Source: Gavia stellata (lineage: Eukaryota; Chordata; Aves; Gaviiformes; Gaviidae). From it: a stretch of 64,000 bases of DNA. The translations under genes were made by a program, and so were the position numbers. How positions within the stretch are numbered: the stretch's first letter is position 1; each line of letters starts with the position of its first letter. The notes below the pieces were generated by a model. It worked only from the letters and a program-made list of their open reading frames with translations. It did no database searches and had not been told where the DNA came from. Shown one piece after another: positions 24,681 through 38,913 of the stretch. The stretch is taken from the NCBI RefSeq assembly GCF_030936135.1, contig NC_082620.1:4898001-4962000 (forward strand), written 5' to 3'.

Positions 24681-25675
24681 GGATGGGCGCGCGGTGCATT
24701 CTGTAGCGCATTTGGGCTGCAGAGGTTCGTAATGCGCCGTTAGACCAAAACCTTTACGGGGGGCAGGAGTTTCAGTAACCAAAAGCAAAAGTCTCTATTC
24801 TCCCCCGTTGCATTGGCTGGTCTAATTTTTATACATTTATATGTGTGTGTCTGAGCATACTCGCCTACAGAACTGGCATTGCTTTGTGTCCTGGAATTAC
24901 TGTGACCCTAGCGTACTACCTTCCGACCACACATGTGCGTCCACAACTCCAGTCCTATGTTTTCTAAACAAAGAAAGTACCTTGTGAACCTCCTGGAGCG
25001 CATTTCGGTTCAGCTTGACAGTGCTTTTAGACCCATCAAGTTTTGGGAAGGTGGGCAAAGTCACGAGAGGCAGACAGAAGGGAAACAAAGCTCTACAAAT
25101 GCCCCCTCTGCCCCTTCGCCCAAGAATGCCCGCAGCAGAGCGCTCTTATAAAATGTCCTGGTACAATGTAAAACTTTCACTGGAGCTCAGCTGTTGTCTT
25201 CAAATTCACTGGGGTGAGCAATGTAATAGGTATCATTTCCATAGCTGGCTCCACTAAGGACATTAATATACGGAAATCTTTACAGTCGCGGGCTCTAAGA
25301 TCTAAGCAGGCTGTAGTCAGGGGCTCCGCTAGCATGGGGCTCACTGCTACATCAGGGCTCTGATTATGGATTCCACCAGCTCCCCATACAGCGACACATA
25401 AAATTAACATGAATATTAAAAACTCCTTTGTTAAGAGCCCTGGCCAGCCAGACTTCACAGATACCATCCTAGACTTCAGAAAATGCTGTGGTTTTGCAAA
25501 CCATGACTTGTATGGCAATAGCAAGGAGTTGTAAAGCAGACTTAGTTAAATAGCTGTAACTGCACCCCATAATAAATGGCATCGCATTATACGGCAAGAC
25601 TAAACACCATTCCTATTGTCTTTTTCACTCAAAGGTCTCAAATTATTTTACGCAAGTAGAGGCAGTTTACCACAA

Positions 25676-25740
25676 CTACTTTACAGATGGCGAAACTGAG
25701 TCACATTGGCAGAACTGAGAACAGAATTGGGGTACCTTGC
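25676..25740 (+). repeat. Possible MIR-like SINE remnant
   Basis: The plus strand reads TTTACAGATGGCGAAACTGAG, TCACATTGGCAGAACTGAG and so on. This resembles the 'tttacagatgaggaaactgag' box of MIR/CORE-SINEs. Only one box is well kept, so the call is tentative. Confidence 0.4.
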
Positions 25741-28700
25741 TGCTCAGGTCGGAAATCTAGCAATGACATTATATATTAGACAAGCCTTGCATTATATTTG
25801 TGATATAACTTTGAATTCTGTTTACAGTATAATTATTTGATGCCATAACCTTCTTCACCAACCTGTTCTGGAGGTTATTCCATCAGTGTGCGTGCCTGGC
25901 CTCAGAAAGACCCTTCATGGTATTGCAAAGGTGTCAGAGTGACACGGAGTGGTAGCACCTAGGTCTGGCTGCAAGATACGGGTCCAAATCAGGGATGAGG
26001 GAGACTGCAGTCTACCCTGCTTCGCATTACACATTGCCTGATGATTCCGACCGTGTTGCTACTGCAGCTTTGGACTGGATAAAGGCTGAATGCTGCTAGC
26101 AGTGGCTCTATTTCTGAACCCCAACAGAGGGTGGATCACAAATGTAACTCAAGTGATGAAATTTAACAAATTAAACTTGGTGAGGGGGTAAATAACTGAT
26201 CTGAAAGAGACAGCTGGACAAATAATCCAGCCCCAGAGATCTCCCCTTACCACTCTGTGTGATATTACTACACAGCACATTTAGCGAGAAGCTTAGGGGA
26301 GTCAGTGCCATATCCCATAGCTATGTATTTAACCCATTAATGACCTGATGACAAAGCTTGCTTAGCTCGCAGAAGCTAATCTGGGTCTGTTTGGGTATAG
26401 CACCTGTGAGAAGAGGTAAATGGGAGTCCCCTTTCACAGTCTGTTTTCTGTTCTTGAAGAAAAAGGGGGGTTGCCATCTACTTTAGCAGAAATCGTTAAA
26501 GTGCAAATCTCCCTGCTGCATATTTCTGGCACATTGAACGAGACGAACAGCTGAGTGCCCGGTCACTTGAGCCTGTTATTATTATAGATAGAGCTGGAAG
26601 TTGGGAGCAGCGGCAGTTGTTTAACATCTTCTGTTGAGAGACCATGTTTTCAGCTAGTTATATGATGCCAAACTTTAAATATTGAGGCTGAAATTGTAGG
26701 GGGGGTTTGCTCTATGCAGTCATTTTTCGGAAGTCTCTGAAAAAAATGGTGCCGCTATTTCTGAGCTGAAGGTCAGAAGATAAAATAGGTTTTTTGACCA
26801 TGTTAAAAATATCTCAGCTGTTTCATTAAGGAGCTCTAACATCTCATAATTTGGGGCAAGTAAGATTTTATCAGGATGATGGTTTGGATCAGAATGTGCT
26901 TTTGTCAGAAGAAGTGTGGTTTTGCCAGCGCCTTTTCAGACTTACTCAGTTGCATGCTCCTTTAAGGGAAATAGGTCCAGAGTGACAGATAAGACATGTG
27001 ATGCTGATGAAGGAATAAAAGGTAGTTAGCAAGGGAAGGGGCATTAAGGAGCCAGCTCTTCTACAGGCATATAAAACCTCTGTAGGAAAAAGAACTGTTC
27101 AGGGTGGTGTTTAAAGATGGTGTTTCAGAGGAGGAAGTATTAAGCTGAAGAGAGCAGCTTATCAGTTGAGAGACTCTAGCCTATAAACCCTGGGCAAAGG
27201 CTGTGTTTTGGCATAGTGACTGAAAGCTGTTCCATAGCAAGTGGCTCTTCAATTAGGAGTGGGAAAAACAATATAAAATGTGAGCTTGATGCAGCGGGAG
27301 TTTTTGGTCCTTTGGTGTTGCGTTCACACACTAGTTTCAAAGCTTGGAGGGGTGAAACTGAGCCAGGATGGGGTTTGCGCTGCTCTGAAGAGGTAAGGTG
27401 TGCCTCAGCATAGCAAGCTTTTGATGAAGTAATCTTAGAAGGAACTTGCCTGGTATCTGCCAAATATATTAGCCTCTGCAAAGGCATCTACTGCCAATGA
27501 TCTATAGATGTGGCTGTAAATGACTGAGTAACTTCTGTGGATGCTTTATCATTCCTCAGTTCTTGTGTGTTGTTTCATGAGCTGGGAGCCTTGCTTGGTC
27601 ATGCTGCTGCAGAGGCTGGTGGAGCTGGTCAGTCACTGTGCTGGGCGGCCAAGCTTCCAGGAAAGCTCTGATGTTCTAGATTATCATGTTCACATGGTTT
27701 TGAGTAAGGCTGTTAACTTCTGCTGTGAAGCAATAAAGAACAGCTGTACAGCATCTGGGGTTCTTAAAAAATAAAATGACTGTCTTGTGGCTTGGGGAAA
27801 ACCAGACTGTAAAAATCTTAACAGTAGTTCTTAAACTGGTGTGGGAGAGAGTAAGAAAAAGGGGCTTTGTTATGGCTACTGGGCCAAGTCAATGACTTAG
27901 CTACTTAATGAGTTCTGGAGCTGCAGTTGTGCTTGAAGTTGGTTTGTGGTTAAGCATGTGCACTTAGAGCTTTGAATGGGCCTGACAGAGGGAAATCTCC
28001 AACCCAATTTAAGAAGTTTAGATTTAAATACTTATGCCTGTTTGGTATTAAACAATGCTGTCTTGGTGCATCCAGATGATCTATGTTTAAAGGCTGAAAA
28101 GCTGATCTACATAGGAGATGTGTTGCAGCGGTGGCCGGTGATGTTCCCAAGACCCAACTGCTCTGGTGTTCTGTCTGGATAGCTTGGCTCTCAAAGAGCT
28201 TAGCATCAAAGCGAAGCTGAGACACTCCAAGGTGAGAAAGTACTAGAGTAATGCTGCCTCTTAAGAGCTTCTGTTTCTATTGTTTGTCGGCTTTTCTTTT
28301 TAAACTGTAGCTTTAAGCTGTGGAAATCATGTCCAGTGAATGCCTCACAGGTGTGTAACTTGAGTGGGGCAGGGAAGTGTCTTAACACAGCTGACTTGCT
28401 GTGAAGCTTGAGCAAATGGCATTACTAACTAATTCAATTACCTCTCTGCTGCTATCCCCAGCCAGTCATGGGACTAAAGCATGACTTAATGCCCCACTGT
28501 AAAGTTCTGTCACCAAGACTAGATGAGTCTTTCAGCAGCATTGCTGCAGTAATGATGCAGTCTGCCATCCCTCAGCAACCGGGATGCAGCTGCAACACAA
28601 ATACTCCACAAAAGCAGTGACAAGGGGCAAGGAGTTGGGGGGTGGGCAGGAGGACAGCTAATCTTCACCTGAATCAAAACAGAACTGATCAATCAAGTAA

Positions 28701-31700
28701 GCTGTGCCTACTTTCTCCTGTTAGTTCTAACAAAGTGATGCTCTCATCAGCTTGATCAGCAGATTAAAGATGAAGAGCTGGCATCTTCCCCAGGAATTCC
28801 TGCACTAGGACAAGCTGCCTTCAGTCCCCTGCTCAGTCTTGGGCTACATGAGGATGGACATGGAAGTTACAGTCTAAACATGCTGTTTCTTTATTGTAAT
28901 GTAGGGAAACAACATCTTCTTGTGCATGAGGACAAAGGAAGCTAGGCAGCTTTGCTTAGCTTTCAGTAGCTGAAGATATTACTTTTGGCTCCTGAGGACC
29001 TCTTAGTGCGTTAACTAAAAGAGTAAGTTGTACCTATCCTATCTGAGGAAAAAAAATCATAAAGCAACTACTGATTCCCATTGTTGTAGACATAATACGT
29101 GGAGATGGACTAAAATCTGTCTGCTCAAGATAAGCCAAGGCAGTTCACAGATGAAGCAATTGCCTCCTCTCTGCCCTTGGTGTTAAGAGTAATCATCTTT
29201 CCTTGGTCGTTCTCTAATGTGAGCTGTTCTCAGTGTGATCCGAACTGATTCAGAGCTTCAGCAGTTTTGAGTCTGTATCATAATTGGTTAATTTACTTCA
29301 GAAAGAAGCACAAGGCAGGTAAGTTGTGTTGCTGTCTGTCTCTGACAGCTTCTGGAGTGCTCGGGAGTTGAAACTGCAAGCCTTTGAAGGCTTAGCTATA
29401 CTGTGGCGGTACTTTGTCCGCTGAACAATGCTGGCTTTCTCCAAACTCTTTGGGGCTGGGTAAGTAAGAAATGACTTTTCTTGGCTTGTGATGTAAAAGG
29501 TGGACACAAGACAGGCATGTAGTCACTGAGCTACCTGAAGTTCCCCAAAATGTACTGGATTGGGGTTTAATAGTTACTGTATCTTAGGTAAATGTTGATT
29601 GATGAAGACTGACACACTGAACTTCTGAAATTAATAAGGGATATTGTTGTGCTAGTAATCAGTTTCCTGACTAATTAGTGTTGGACATATTGTCCTAGAT
29701 AAAAAAACAACAAAAAATTAATAGTATATAAATAGCACACCTGTGAGAAGAAACCTTCAAATACATGGAGTTTTCACAGTCTAGGAATATCTTAGCTCTT
29801 GCTTTGACTTTCACATCTTCAGTCCTAGGGTTTTAGAATTCTGAGTGGACAGTGCAACAGTGGATGCTAGTGTCCACCTTTATAGTGAGTTCTTACTGAG
29901 TGATACAGGTTTAACCACTGCAGTAGGGTTATTTCTTCTATCCAAGAAGTTTTGGAAACTAATAAAATCAAAACCACTATCTTCCAACCACCTTTATGTT
30001 CTAATATAAATAGTGGCCTAGGCAGTATCTGATGGCATAATACTGCAGCAGAACTGTGTTGCACTTCATGTCAGAACGCTGATCAGCCCAGGACTGCTGC
30101 ACTCTGGAATAGCTGAACTGCATGACTACAGCTGAGGAAACTCAAAGGTTTTCTCTGAGCATCTGACAGCTGAATGGGAAAGCCAAGTTGAAAAGATATC
30201 CCCCTGCCCTTATCTCAATGCCACATTAAGATTAGACTGATTGATAGAGTTTAAAAACAACATCCTTCATCGTAATGTATTTGTTCTCCTGTAACAAAGT
30301 GAAACGCACCAAAATGCATAACCACGTTACTATTAATGGACTGTGTTGCAGCAGGAAATTGGTGCAGAGTTTGGGATGGTATGTGTTGTTCGGTGCATCC
30401 CCTGGCATATTGCATACAGGCTGTACACTGCAGCTTTGTTTTATTAAAGCAGTGCTTTTTCTCATCTTACCTACTACAGATTAACTATGTGTTTCTGCTT
30501 TGTAGAGTGAGTAGCCTTGAAGTATTGTGAAACACTTCAGTAAAGCCACATTTTCAAAGCCTTGGCAAAGTTGTATAAAATGTCAGTGAAACATTTTGAC
30601 ATTCAGGGGAGTCTCTGGGTGCTGCTGGTTTTAGCCTACCTTCAGGTGTCACTGGAGGCCTGCAGAGGTAGTGGGCTTTCTTATGCGGAGAATATCCTGC
30701 CTGTTAATGCGAACTGCCATGCGGTAGCTGCAGCAGTGCAATGCTGGTGGCAAGGCACAACTAACTATAAATGCAAAGCTGAATACCCAGCTTTGTCTCT
30801 CTGTGCTCTTCTGCGGTGTTGTAAAACGGGAAGAATCGAGTATGGTATCTTATGCAACAGGTATAAAGAAGTAAAAACTGACCCAGTCCCCTGAATCCTA
30901 GGCTAGACCTCTGCTGAGGTAATGGTGATGACTGCCATGCTGGATGTGGATCTTAATCGGGACAGACTATGTCTCGCCTGGCAAAGAACAGGTATCCTGT
31001 GCGTTTGGGTAGTGCTGCTGACAGGCAGGTATAAGTGGTCCAGTCAAAAAACTCATCTCCAAATGGAAAAGCAGTGAAGGTGAAAAGGAAGAAAAAGGCT
31101 TTCCAGTCAGTGCCAGGACTCTTCTGGATGCAGATAATCAGCATATCTGAAAACTTGATCTAAAAGCTTTCAAGGGTGGTACCAAAAGGCAATAATAATT
31201 TAGATTGACCCTGGTATACACTTGGCATCTTGCTATGGTGCATTGAAGTATGTGGATGAAAAATTAACATGTTTCAAAACTATCACGCTGCAACTGTTGG
31301 TTCCAGAGCCAGCTTGCTGTAGAGCTCTTGCCCACATATTTTAAATACTGCCTGCTTCGGTTGTTCCTCTGGCAATATCCTTCAAAAACCTGGAGCTTAA
31401 ACTGGTTTCCCCTTCCTCAGTACCACTTAGCACTGGAGACTACAACAACAGAACCAGAAATCATTAGTAATGGGTAACCCTAGGATGTAAAGTCTGTTCT
31501 CTGGGCACTAGTTCTTTTGTTCCATAGTGCTGACTCTCATTCCATGAAACGGAAGGAAAATGGACTGGTGCATGTTGTCTCTGTACTCATTGAATCTCTC
31601 TGCCATGAAAACAGGAGCTGAATCCACCATGAAATACAGGGTTCTACACTGCTTCGTAGCTGTAGCCTTCCAATGGCTTAATCAATGGAATAGTTGAGGG

Positions 31701-32055
31701 ATAAATTGTGCATTCTGTCAAACCAATAAGAGGCAGGAATTAAATGTGCACAGGGCAAAAAGCTTTTCTAGGCCTGAGCTGCTTTAAAACAACATAGAGC
31801 TTTGCTGAAGCTAGTGATAGGTCTTTGGATCAGGCTTTACACTGTTGTGTGGATCAGGAAAAAGACTGGACCTGTTAAGGTTTGTGGAAGGTGGGAGCCT
31901 CTGGGCATTTTTCAAATTTAATTTTTATACTTGCAGCTTCTGCCTGAATTCTTGCTATAGTTAAGACTGATGTTAGCAATACCAGGGAGAATGAGATTTC
32001 TCCCCATTCTTTTTGCCACCCCCTGTGCTTACTGATCAAAGTTAAAGAGCACTCT

Positions 32056-32105
32056 CCCTGCGTCTCCCCAGCTTCGCTTTCCCTGCGTCTCCCCAGCTTC
32101 TCTTT
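32056..32105 (+). repeat. 25-bp tandem duplication, two copies
   Basis: The unit that begins CCCTGCGTCTCCCCAGCTTC occurs twice head-to-tail (32056-32080 and 32081-32105), with a single base difference near the end. Such near-identity points to a recent slippage or duplication. No function is apparent. Confidence 0.9.
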
Positions 32106-32438
32106 GCCTGAGAAGCCACCACTGACTTCTGACTAAGGTCCAGCCTGCACCCCAAATTTAGACTAGCTCAGGTGGGGACAGAGTATGTTTGAGAGGCTTC
32201 TGCAGATGTCTGATTTGCTTTTCATTTTTCCTCCAGCAAGAGCAACATCACCAGGTGAGAAAAACCCGGCAGGCAATCAAATGGCTCAGTCTCCACCTTG
32301 TCAGGAAATAGGGCTGTACAGAGAGGGAGCGCTTGCTTTTTAGACACAATCCTATAGGATCAGGGTTCTTGCAGTGTCAGGGATTTAAGACTTTTTAACT
32401 CCCCCTCCCCCTTTTTTTTTCCTTGCTTGTCTGAACAG

Positions 32439-32594
32439 CTCTGGGCTCTCCCGGCATCACTTCGGTGCGAGGACCCGTCTGACACTACTTATGCCAGGTC
32501 CTGCCTCCCTCGCAGGAGAAGCAGTCTGCAACTTTTGCTGCTCTAGACAACGCCTCATCTCTGAGAAAGCAGAGCTCTACAGAGTGGATTTGGG
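32439..32594 (+). other. Exon-like block A, unassigned
   Basis: A 156-base block is bounded by a very good acceptor (a C- then T-rich tract from about 32401, CTGAACAG at 32438) and a consensus donor TGGG|GTAAGA at 32595. It is richer in CpG than its surroundings. One frame (starting at 32440) is open throughout for 51 codons and encodes CNFCCSRQRL in its middle; I do not recognise it. It could be an internal exon of a plus-strand lncRNA or of an undescribed gene. Splice-like pairs also arise by chance, so I keep confidence low. Confidence 0.25.
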
Positions 32595-35500
32595 GTAAGA
32601 AGAGAGAACTTCTCAGGGAGGGAGGGGTTCCTAACCTGCTTTAATGGAAGCTCTTTGCATGCTCTTTTAGGGAGGGAGGCATTTTAAAGAGGCTGTGGTC
32701 CTTCCTCCTGCAGGGTTGGCTTTTATAATTGAGAAAAGATTAAAAAGTCCAACTTCTGGTGTGCTTGCTAACTAAACTTCATTCAGTTGGTTTCCTTTCT
32801 GCCTTTTTAATTCTCCTTGGGACCAATATGAGGGAGGCTGAATCAGTGAAGTAATTTTTTTTAATCTGCTTTTATAAAAACAAACAAACCCACAAAAAAA
32901 AAAAACAAACCCAGATTCAAACCCACGAAAATTACTTGTCAGGGGCTCTGGTTTTGCGTTCTCTCTGCCGCTGGTTTTCCAGGCAGGTGGTGGGGTTTGA
33001 ATGCCTTCAGGCTGGTGCAGTTGTGCTGCAGTCCGAGCCCTGTGCTGAGCTGCAGAGCCTTTGCAGGAGCGCAGCAGCACGCGCTGACTTGCTGCTGATG
33101 CAGTACTTCAGGAGAGGAAAGTTCCTGCAGGTCCCCTCCTCTCCCCCTCCCCTGACACCTCTCACTCCTCTCCCCACTCTCACTCCCTGTCACCCCCCCA
33201 AAGAAACTGGGGGTTGTGTGGCAGGGTACGGGAGGACGAAGGAGAAATGGGACACTGCAGCTTTAAGAGTGCAGTAGTGCCAGAGCTTTTCTCCTTCAAG
33301 TGATCTGCAAAGCAGCAGCCTTAGCCAGGGGTTCCCCTCTCCCGGCTCCTCCTGAGCTCCCCAGGGCTGCCAGCTGGCACCGGGGGTTTTGCAGCCCCAC
33401 CTGACTCACCTGGACCTCTGGTTTTTAAGCAATCGGTTAAAAACCCCACTTGTTTCCCGAAATGTCCGCACTCAGACCTCAGCTTCGGCACCCTTCTCCC
33501 AGAAGACCACGTCCTTGCACGCTCGTGTCTGCTGAACTGAGCTTAAAAAGTGTGTTTTATGGATCTAAGAAAAGTGGTCTCATGACCTCCAAGCATTAAT
33601 ACCTTTCCGCAGCCTTTGAAAGCTGAATTTGCATTGGAAATGTGTTAGCACAGCCTTTTCCTGCAGAAGTTTAACTTGCATTTTCAGGACAAATGTGCAG
33701 TCTGAACCGCAATTTGTTAATGGCATGAGGACTGGGTTTTTAACTAGAGGAAAAAAATTCACTTGGACATAAACGTCTGCTAGCAACTTGCATTTTGCTG
33801 GTATAAAAATATCTCTATTAATTGAAATGTAGCTTCTTACTAATTCCAGAGTCTTGGTAACTGTATGAATGAATGGGGCAAGGGGGAAAATGCAGTTTAG
33901 GCAATCATAAATTCTGTTGAAATAGCAGTGAAGTCAGCTGTGCTGAAATCCCTGTAGAGGTGGATTTCATATAATGTCTCTGGGGAGGGGGGGAAGCTAC
34001 TCAGTTGTTAACAGCACAGACCAGGTTAGATCCTTGCTGCTGCTGTAGAGTTGATGCTGGATGACATTAGCAGCATCTGAAATGACTAAATATTTGACTT
34101 ACCTTTTCTAGTCATGTCTCTTGACACCAGGAAGGGTGTTCTTGTCCCTGCTGAGGCAATTACTTGTGCCTGCAACTTTATTTGAGAGTAGTAGTGTATG
34201 TTTACATTGATTAGGTCTGTAATTGTGGTGGCTTCTTTATCGCGTGCTTGCACAAGGACTAAGAAAAGTCAGTCAGATCTGTAGGAAAGGTAAGTGTTAT
34301 CCTCATCAGAGGAGGGGAGCTGGGACCAAAGCTTGATCTCTCAAGGTCACGCAATGCAAGCTGATGGTAGAGCCAAGCCCCTAGGCACCTTCAACTGCAA
34401 AGTCATTCTTTAAATTCAATCAAACTTCCAGATCTTCCGTCAGAGTGCTCTGGCTCCAAGTCTTGAAGGCACGAGGGGAGTCATAAATGTAAGGACGAAA
34501 CCTGGAATTTTGCAGGAGGTAAATCACAAGTTAAAGTAACTGAAATGCAAATGGTTGTGATGCAGACTGTATGCAGCCCACTAATACTTCTGTTTTCCTT
34601 GCATCCTTGTATTAATGAGCAAAGAGACTTAATTTCATTTGTAGAGTATTTATGCATAAGTTTGTGGCATTTATGAAGAACCATTCTAACCGGTAGAATA
34701 GGAACAAAATAAAATAACCGAGCTAACACCAGGCTTGATGAAAATGACTGAGGGATGATGACTGTGACAGGGTGTTCCAACATATGGGCATTGGGGAAGG
34801 GTAATCAGCATAAAAGCATATTGGTCTCTGCCTTAAGAAAGAAACAACTGCTCTAAAATTGAACAGGAGAACAGACTTCACTGAAGGTGATGCAAGTGGT
34901 GAAAGCATGGGAACTGTGGGGAAGCAGCTACAGGCTCTGGAGTTCTGCTTTCTAGAAGTGGGCATGAGAGCCTCTTGAAAGGGTTCTCTTCATGTCTCCT
35001 TGCAAACCTGGCAAGATGACTGTCTGCCAGATAAAAAAAATAAGAACGATTATAGAAGACAAAAATGAGCCAAATCTGAGACTTGTGTATTTCAAATAGT
35101 CCCTGTATTGAAGTGTCATGGTACTGGTAATCGGTTCAGGTGAAGTATAACTGATTACATGCTGCTATAAGCAAGTTAAGGGCAAAGAACCCTTCAGTGC
35201 TGAGTAATGGGAGAAAAAGTTGCAAAAGCCAAAATAAATCGGAGTGCAAGGCTTGGGGGAGGGAGGATGGACTTTATGCTATCAATCCTCTTATATCCTA
35301 TGCTGCCCTAGCAGTTCTTGCTTTGCGCACCTGGGAAGGCATCCTCATACCCATTAAATCTTAACTGGAGTTCATAGCACCTCCAGTACCACCTTAAACT
35401 TCTGTGCCGTGCCTACAGCAATCCAACAAGATAGATATCCAGGCGGTGTGAATAAGCTGGTGTGCTGAAAAGCCTGAGTGCATAGATTCACTGCTGCTGA

Positions 35501-38500
35501 AGTCTAGACTGCACTGTGTCTGAAAGACCATATTTCAGCTGATTTCTTCCTTTAATACCAGTCTCCAATCTGGAAAGCAGGGATCTTTTCCTGGCTGCCA
35601 TATTGACTTCAGAGTGAGTTTTAACATTTTGAGCTGCCTGGGACTCCTGCTAGAGTCTTTTATAAGAGTAAGGTGTCTTGAGAAAGTACTAGCTCTATAA
35701 AATGTAAGGAGGTTTATTCCTAGTGCCCGCTCTTGGGGCTCATGAGCTTGCACAGAGATACGCCATACCAAATTCTTTGTGGTTATAGCCAGCACTACTA
35801 CCAGAGCCTCAGGTGACTCTGCTTCACTGCATGTTTAATGAGCAGGACAGAAATGGTGGTTTGCTTGTTGCTACTGACTCTCATCATCTATTTTCAGTGA
35901 CTGGTATAGAAATGGTTAAGAAAGGTTGGGTGAAGTGACAGCTTCTATTTTTGGAGAAGGTCATGGATTCTGTGCCTGGTGCCCCACTGCAAAAGGCACA
36001 TCATGTATGCTTTAAATGTCTGGATATGTCTACAGTTTGTTTTAACTCTTGCCTTTGGTGCTGCTAAGGCAAATGTAGTGTAGTGCAGCAGCAGGCTGCA
36101 AACTAGGCTGGAGGGATGTAGCTTATTCCCAAGCTAAGATGTGCTTCTCCCCCCTCAATGAATGACGTACTCCATGGGTGTTACCTCGCACTGCAGCAAA
36201 CTCACTTGTAGTAAGTTTCTTCCTTCCAAGAGGTCTGGTTTTATGTGTGAAGAAACACAGAAATGATGTGAAGAAGGGTCTCTTACACAAAGGAGAATTT
36301 AAAAATTGCTACTGAACCCCAGCTGAGGGTCACTGGTAATGCCTGTTCCTGTGAGGAACTGGGAAGATAGGCTTTCCCTTCCTGAATAAATATCAAGCAT
36401 TGAATAGTTTGCCCACTTTCTCACAGACCTGAAACATTTGGATGAGAGCAAGGGAGAGAGGCTGCTTCTTGCAAAACATCTGCAGATTCTTCCAGTTGGC
36501 TCTTTTGCTGCAGAATCCAGAGTGATGAGGAGTGCAAGGGGTGGGGGAAATCGTTGGCTGTCTGTGTGATGTGATGCACCAATGCATTAAAAAAACCTTA
36601 CCAGCTGCTGTAAATTGCTTTCTGCCCATCCCTGTCTGACACGTGAACACAGGAATTCCCATGTGCCAAGAATCTTAATATTTTTTTTCTCCTACCCCTA
36701 TGCCTGGGCATAAATGTCCTTAAGATGTAATTTTTCAGCTCAGCCTTTAGAATTTCTAATTATGCTGGGAGAGCTAAGCTGCAGCGGAGTTGCCATGCGG
36801 CTATCCTTCTTGTGCCTTCCCTCTGCTTTTCAGACAACTGATCTTTTGAGAAGGGAGAGTCCCTACTGCTGAGTGAGAAAGAACTAAAATTTGGCAAATC
36901 TAAATGGGTTTTAATTTGAATCAATATTCTGCAGCAATTAACTGTGTACATTTATAAACGGAGGGCGAAGCTTACCTCATTTTAAATGCTTACTTGTGAT
37001 GAATAGACAGTACTCTGCTCTTGTCTTAAAGAAAAAATTAAGTGCGGATGTGCTTCTTGAAGATGCCCTTCGGTTGGTTTAGCAGCAGAAGTTGTGTTGA
37101 ATCCTGTGAAAACAAAATAAGGTCCCTGCCCCAGAAAGCTCAAGACAAGAGCCTATTATATTCAAGAAAAGCATGGAAATGGCCTTGAACTAGCTGTTGA
37201 CCTTGAATTATTGGTGAAATTTTTAGGTTTAAAATATCAGTGGATTGTAATTTAGTATCAGTCATGAGTCCTTTGCCAGTCCTGTCATCAAAAAAGGTGG
37301 AGAGTTGCCTGATTATGTACCATTTGATTAAACGAAGGGAAATTATGTGGAGAGCCATTTTCAACTTTGAAGGTCACTGTCAGACCGGGGATAGTGAGGG
37401 AGAAAGTTGCTGGTTGAGGTCATCCCTAATGTGCTGAGTTTTGGCTCCTGTGGAGCTCCCAGGCTCAGAAATGCTTCCCCACACGTACCTTCTCCCAGGG
37501 GATACCTGAGTGAACCTTTACATATAGGAAAGAACACTTTATTTTTTTGACAGAAGTTGTCGTGTTAATGCAGTGGCGCTCTCGGTGGCAGAACATGCAA
37601 CATTAACCTGTCTCCCTTGCAGTTTGTGGAAGTGCTTGAGACTGCCTGCTGTGCTTCAGAGAGCAACGTTTGAACTGCTCTAGGCAAAGAGGGGCCTGAA
37701 GCAAATACCCTTGAACCGAAGGGCAGGAGGAAGCTGGTCACTGAAGCTTATCTCAGCATTAACCTGGACTGTGGAAAAGCATGCAAGTTAGAACCCTGGG
37801 TTGCAGTCTTGAGGAGACAGACCTGGGGCTGAATGCCAGAAAATATTCTTAGCTCTGAGGCTGCCTTGCTTATAGAGCTAGTAAAATCAGCGTGCTTCAG
37901 GGCAGAGGCAAAAGTGCTCTGCAGAGAAGCTGTATAAATGTGGTTATGGTACACAGAGGGTAAAACTGAGCAGGATCCTTGTGTATACCTGGAGGAGTTT
38001 AAAGGAGGGGTGGTGCAGATAAGACCTGCTCCTCCTTGAAGGCTCAGTCCTGCAGACAGGCTAGGCAGTCATGCAGTGTCCGATTACCAAGCACCAGCTA
38101 GTGTGCCTGGGGTGGATGGGGGAGAAGTGAAGAGGAGGGAACACTTTGTGGTTTGCTGGCAAGTCACCCGCTCTTTGATGCACTGCAGCAAAAGCCCTGT
38201 CTGAAAACTCTTCAGCAAAGAAGGGCATTGCAGGGAAGGTGGGGGGGATGACGACGGACGGCACACGACTGAAAGATGCTGCTGCAAGCACTATGACAGC
38301 CAACCCCTGTACTCTGCTTCTCTCCCCTCCCCAATCATTTAGCAATTGAGTTGGCCAAGTCCATTGCCTTATGCCTGTGAGTAGAATGCAGTGTCCTTTT
38401 CCTGGATGTCCTTCAGTTGCAATGAGGGATGGTACTGTGTGTAGGCATGTCCCCAGGGGCTTATTGTACCGACTCGGGTAACAGTCACGATGAGGAAATG

Positions 38501-38913
38501 GCAAGGCTCCAGTAGGTGAATTGGACTTGGGTGACAGGCCACCACTGCAGCATCCACTCTGCAGTTGCCTCAGCCAGAATGTTATAATGTTCTGGGGACT
38601 AAAATGACAGATGTAGCATGTTATGTAGCAGCAGTGGTGACAGAAAGGAAGTGTAGATCGAAGAGATGGCTAACTGCGATGCAGCGCAGGTAATCCTTGG
38701 ATTGTTGTTGTTGCAGCATGAGGAAAGTATCTGGACTGTACCCTGAGGCAAGCAGTAAGATAAAGGGCAGTTCATGTTCTTATCTACTAGGGATTAAAGC
38801 TTTTCAATTGGTAATAGCCTTTTTTTTGGCCCCCCAACAAATACACTGTTCCTGCAGAGGAAGACTGTGACCTGCAGGCCACCCTGTCAGATGGTCTGTT
38901 CTGCCCCTCTTAG
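32595..38913. other. Unassigned non-coding region
   Basis: No gene supported. The left part (about 32930-33420) is moderately GC-rich and could be regulatory. A CA/A-rich simple tract lies at 32878-32912 and a MIR-like fragment at about 34295-34385. The rest is AT-rich sequence without coding signal. Confidence 0.5.
34295..34385 (+). repeat. Possible MIR-like SINE remnant
   Basis: The plus strand contains TCTCAAGGTCACGCAATGCAAG followed by TGGTAGAGCCAAGCCC. This has the order and spacing of the MIR boxes 'cccaaggtcacacagc' and 'ggcagagccaggatt'. It is diverged and short, so the call is tentative. Confidence 0.45.

Larger units (their letters stand above)
24690..32438. other. Unassigned non-coding region right of the H6PD promoter
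   Basis: About 7.7 kb with no gene that I can support. A MIR-like remnant sits near 25676-25740. A 110-codon frame at 30562 has a hydrophobic stretch, but no splice context, family match or coding codon bias. A 25-bp perfect-length tandem duplication lies at 32056-32105. By synteny this is the spacer between H6PD and MIR34A. Confidence 0.5.

Noticed and set aside
23600..24788. Open frames of 100-305 codons in the H6PD promoter island
   Set aside because: Same composition artefact: overlapping frames on both strands give Arg/Ala/Pro-rich sequence, and the site is the expected non-coding exon 1.
30562..30894. 110-codon frame with a hydrophobic, cysteine-rich, secreted-looking start
   Set aside because: No promoter, splice or codon-bias support and no known cysteine pattern. 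The flanks are ordinary AT-rich spacer.
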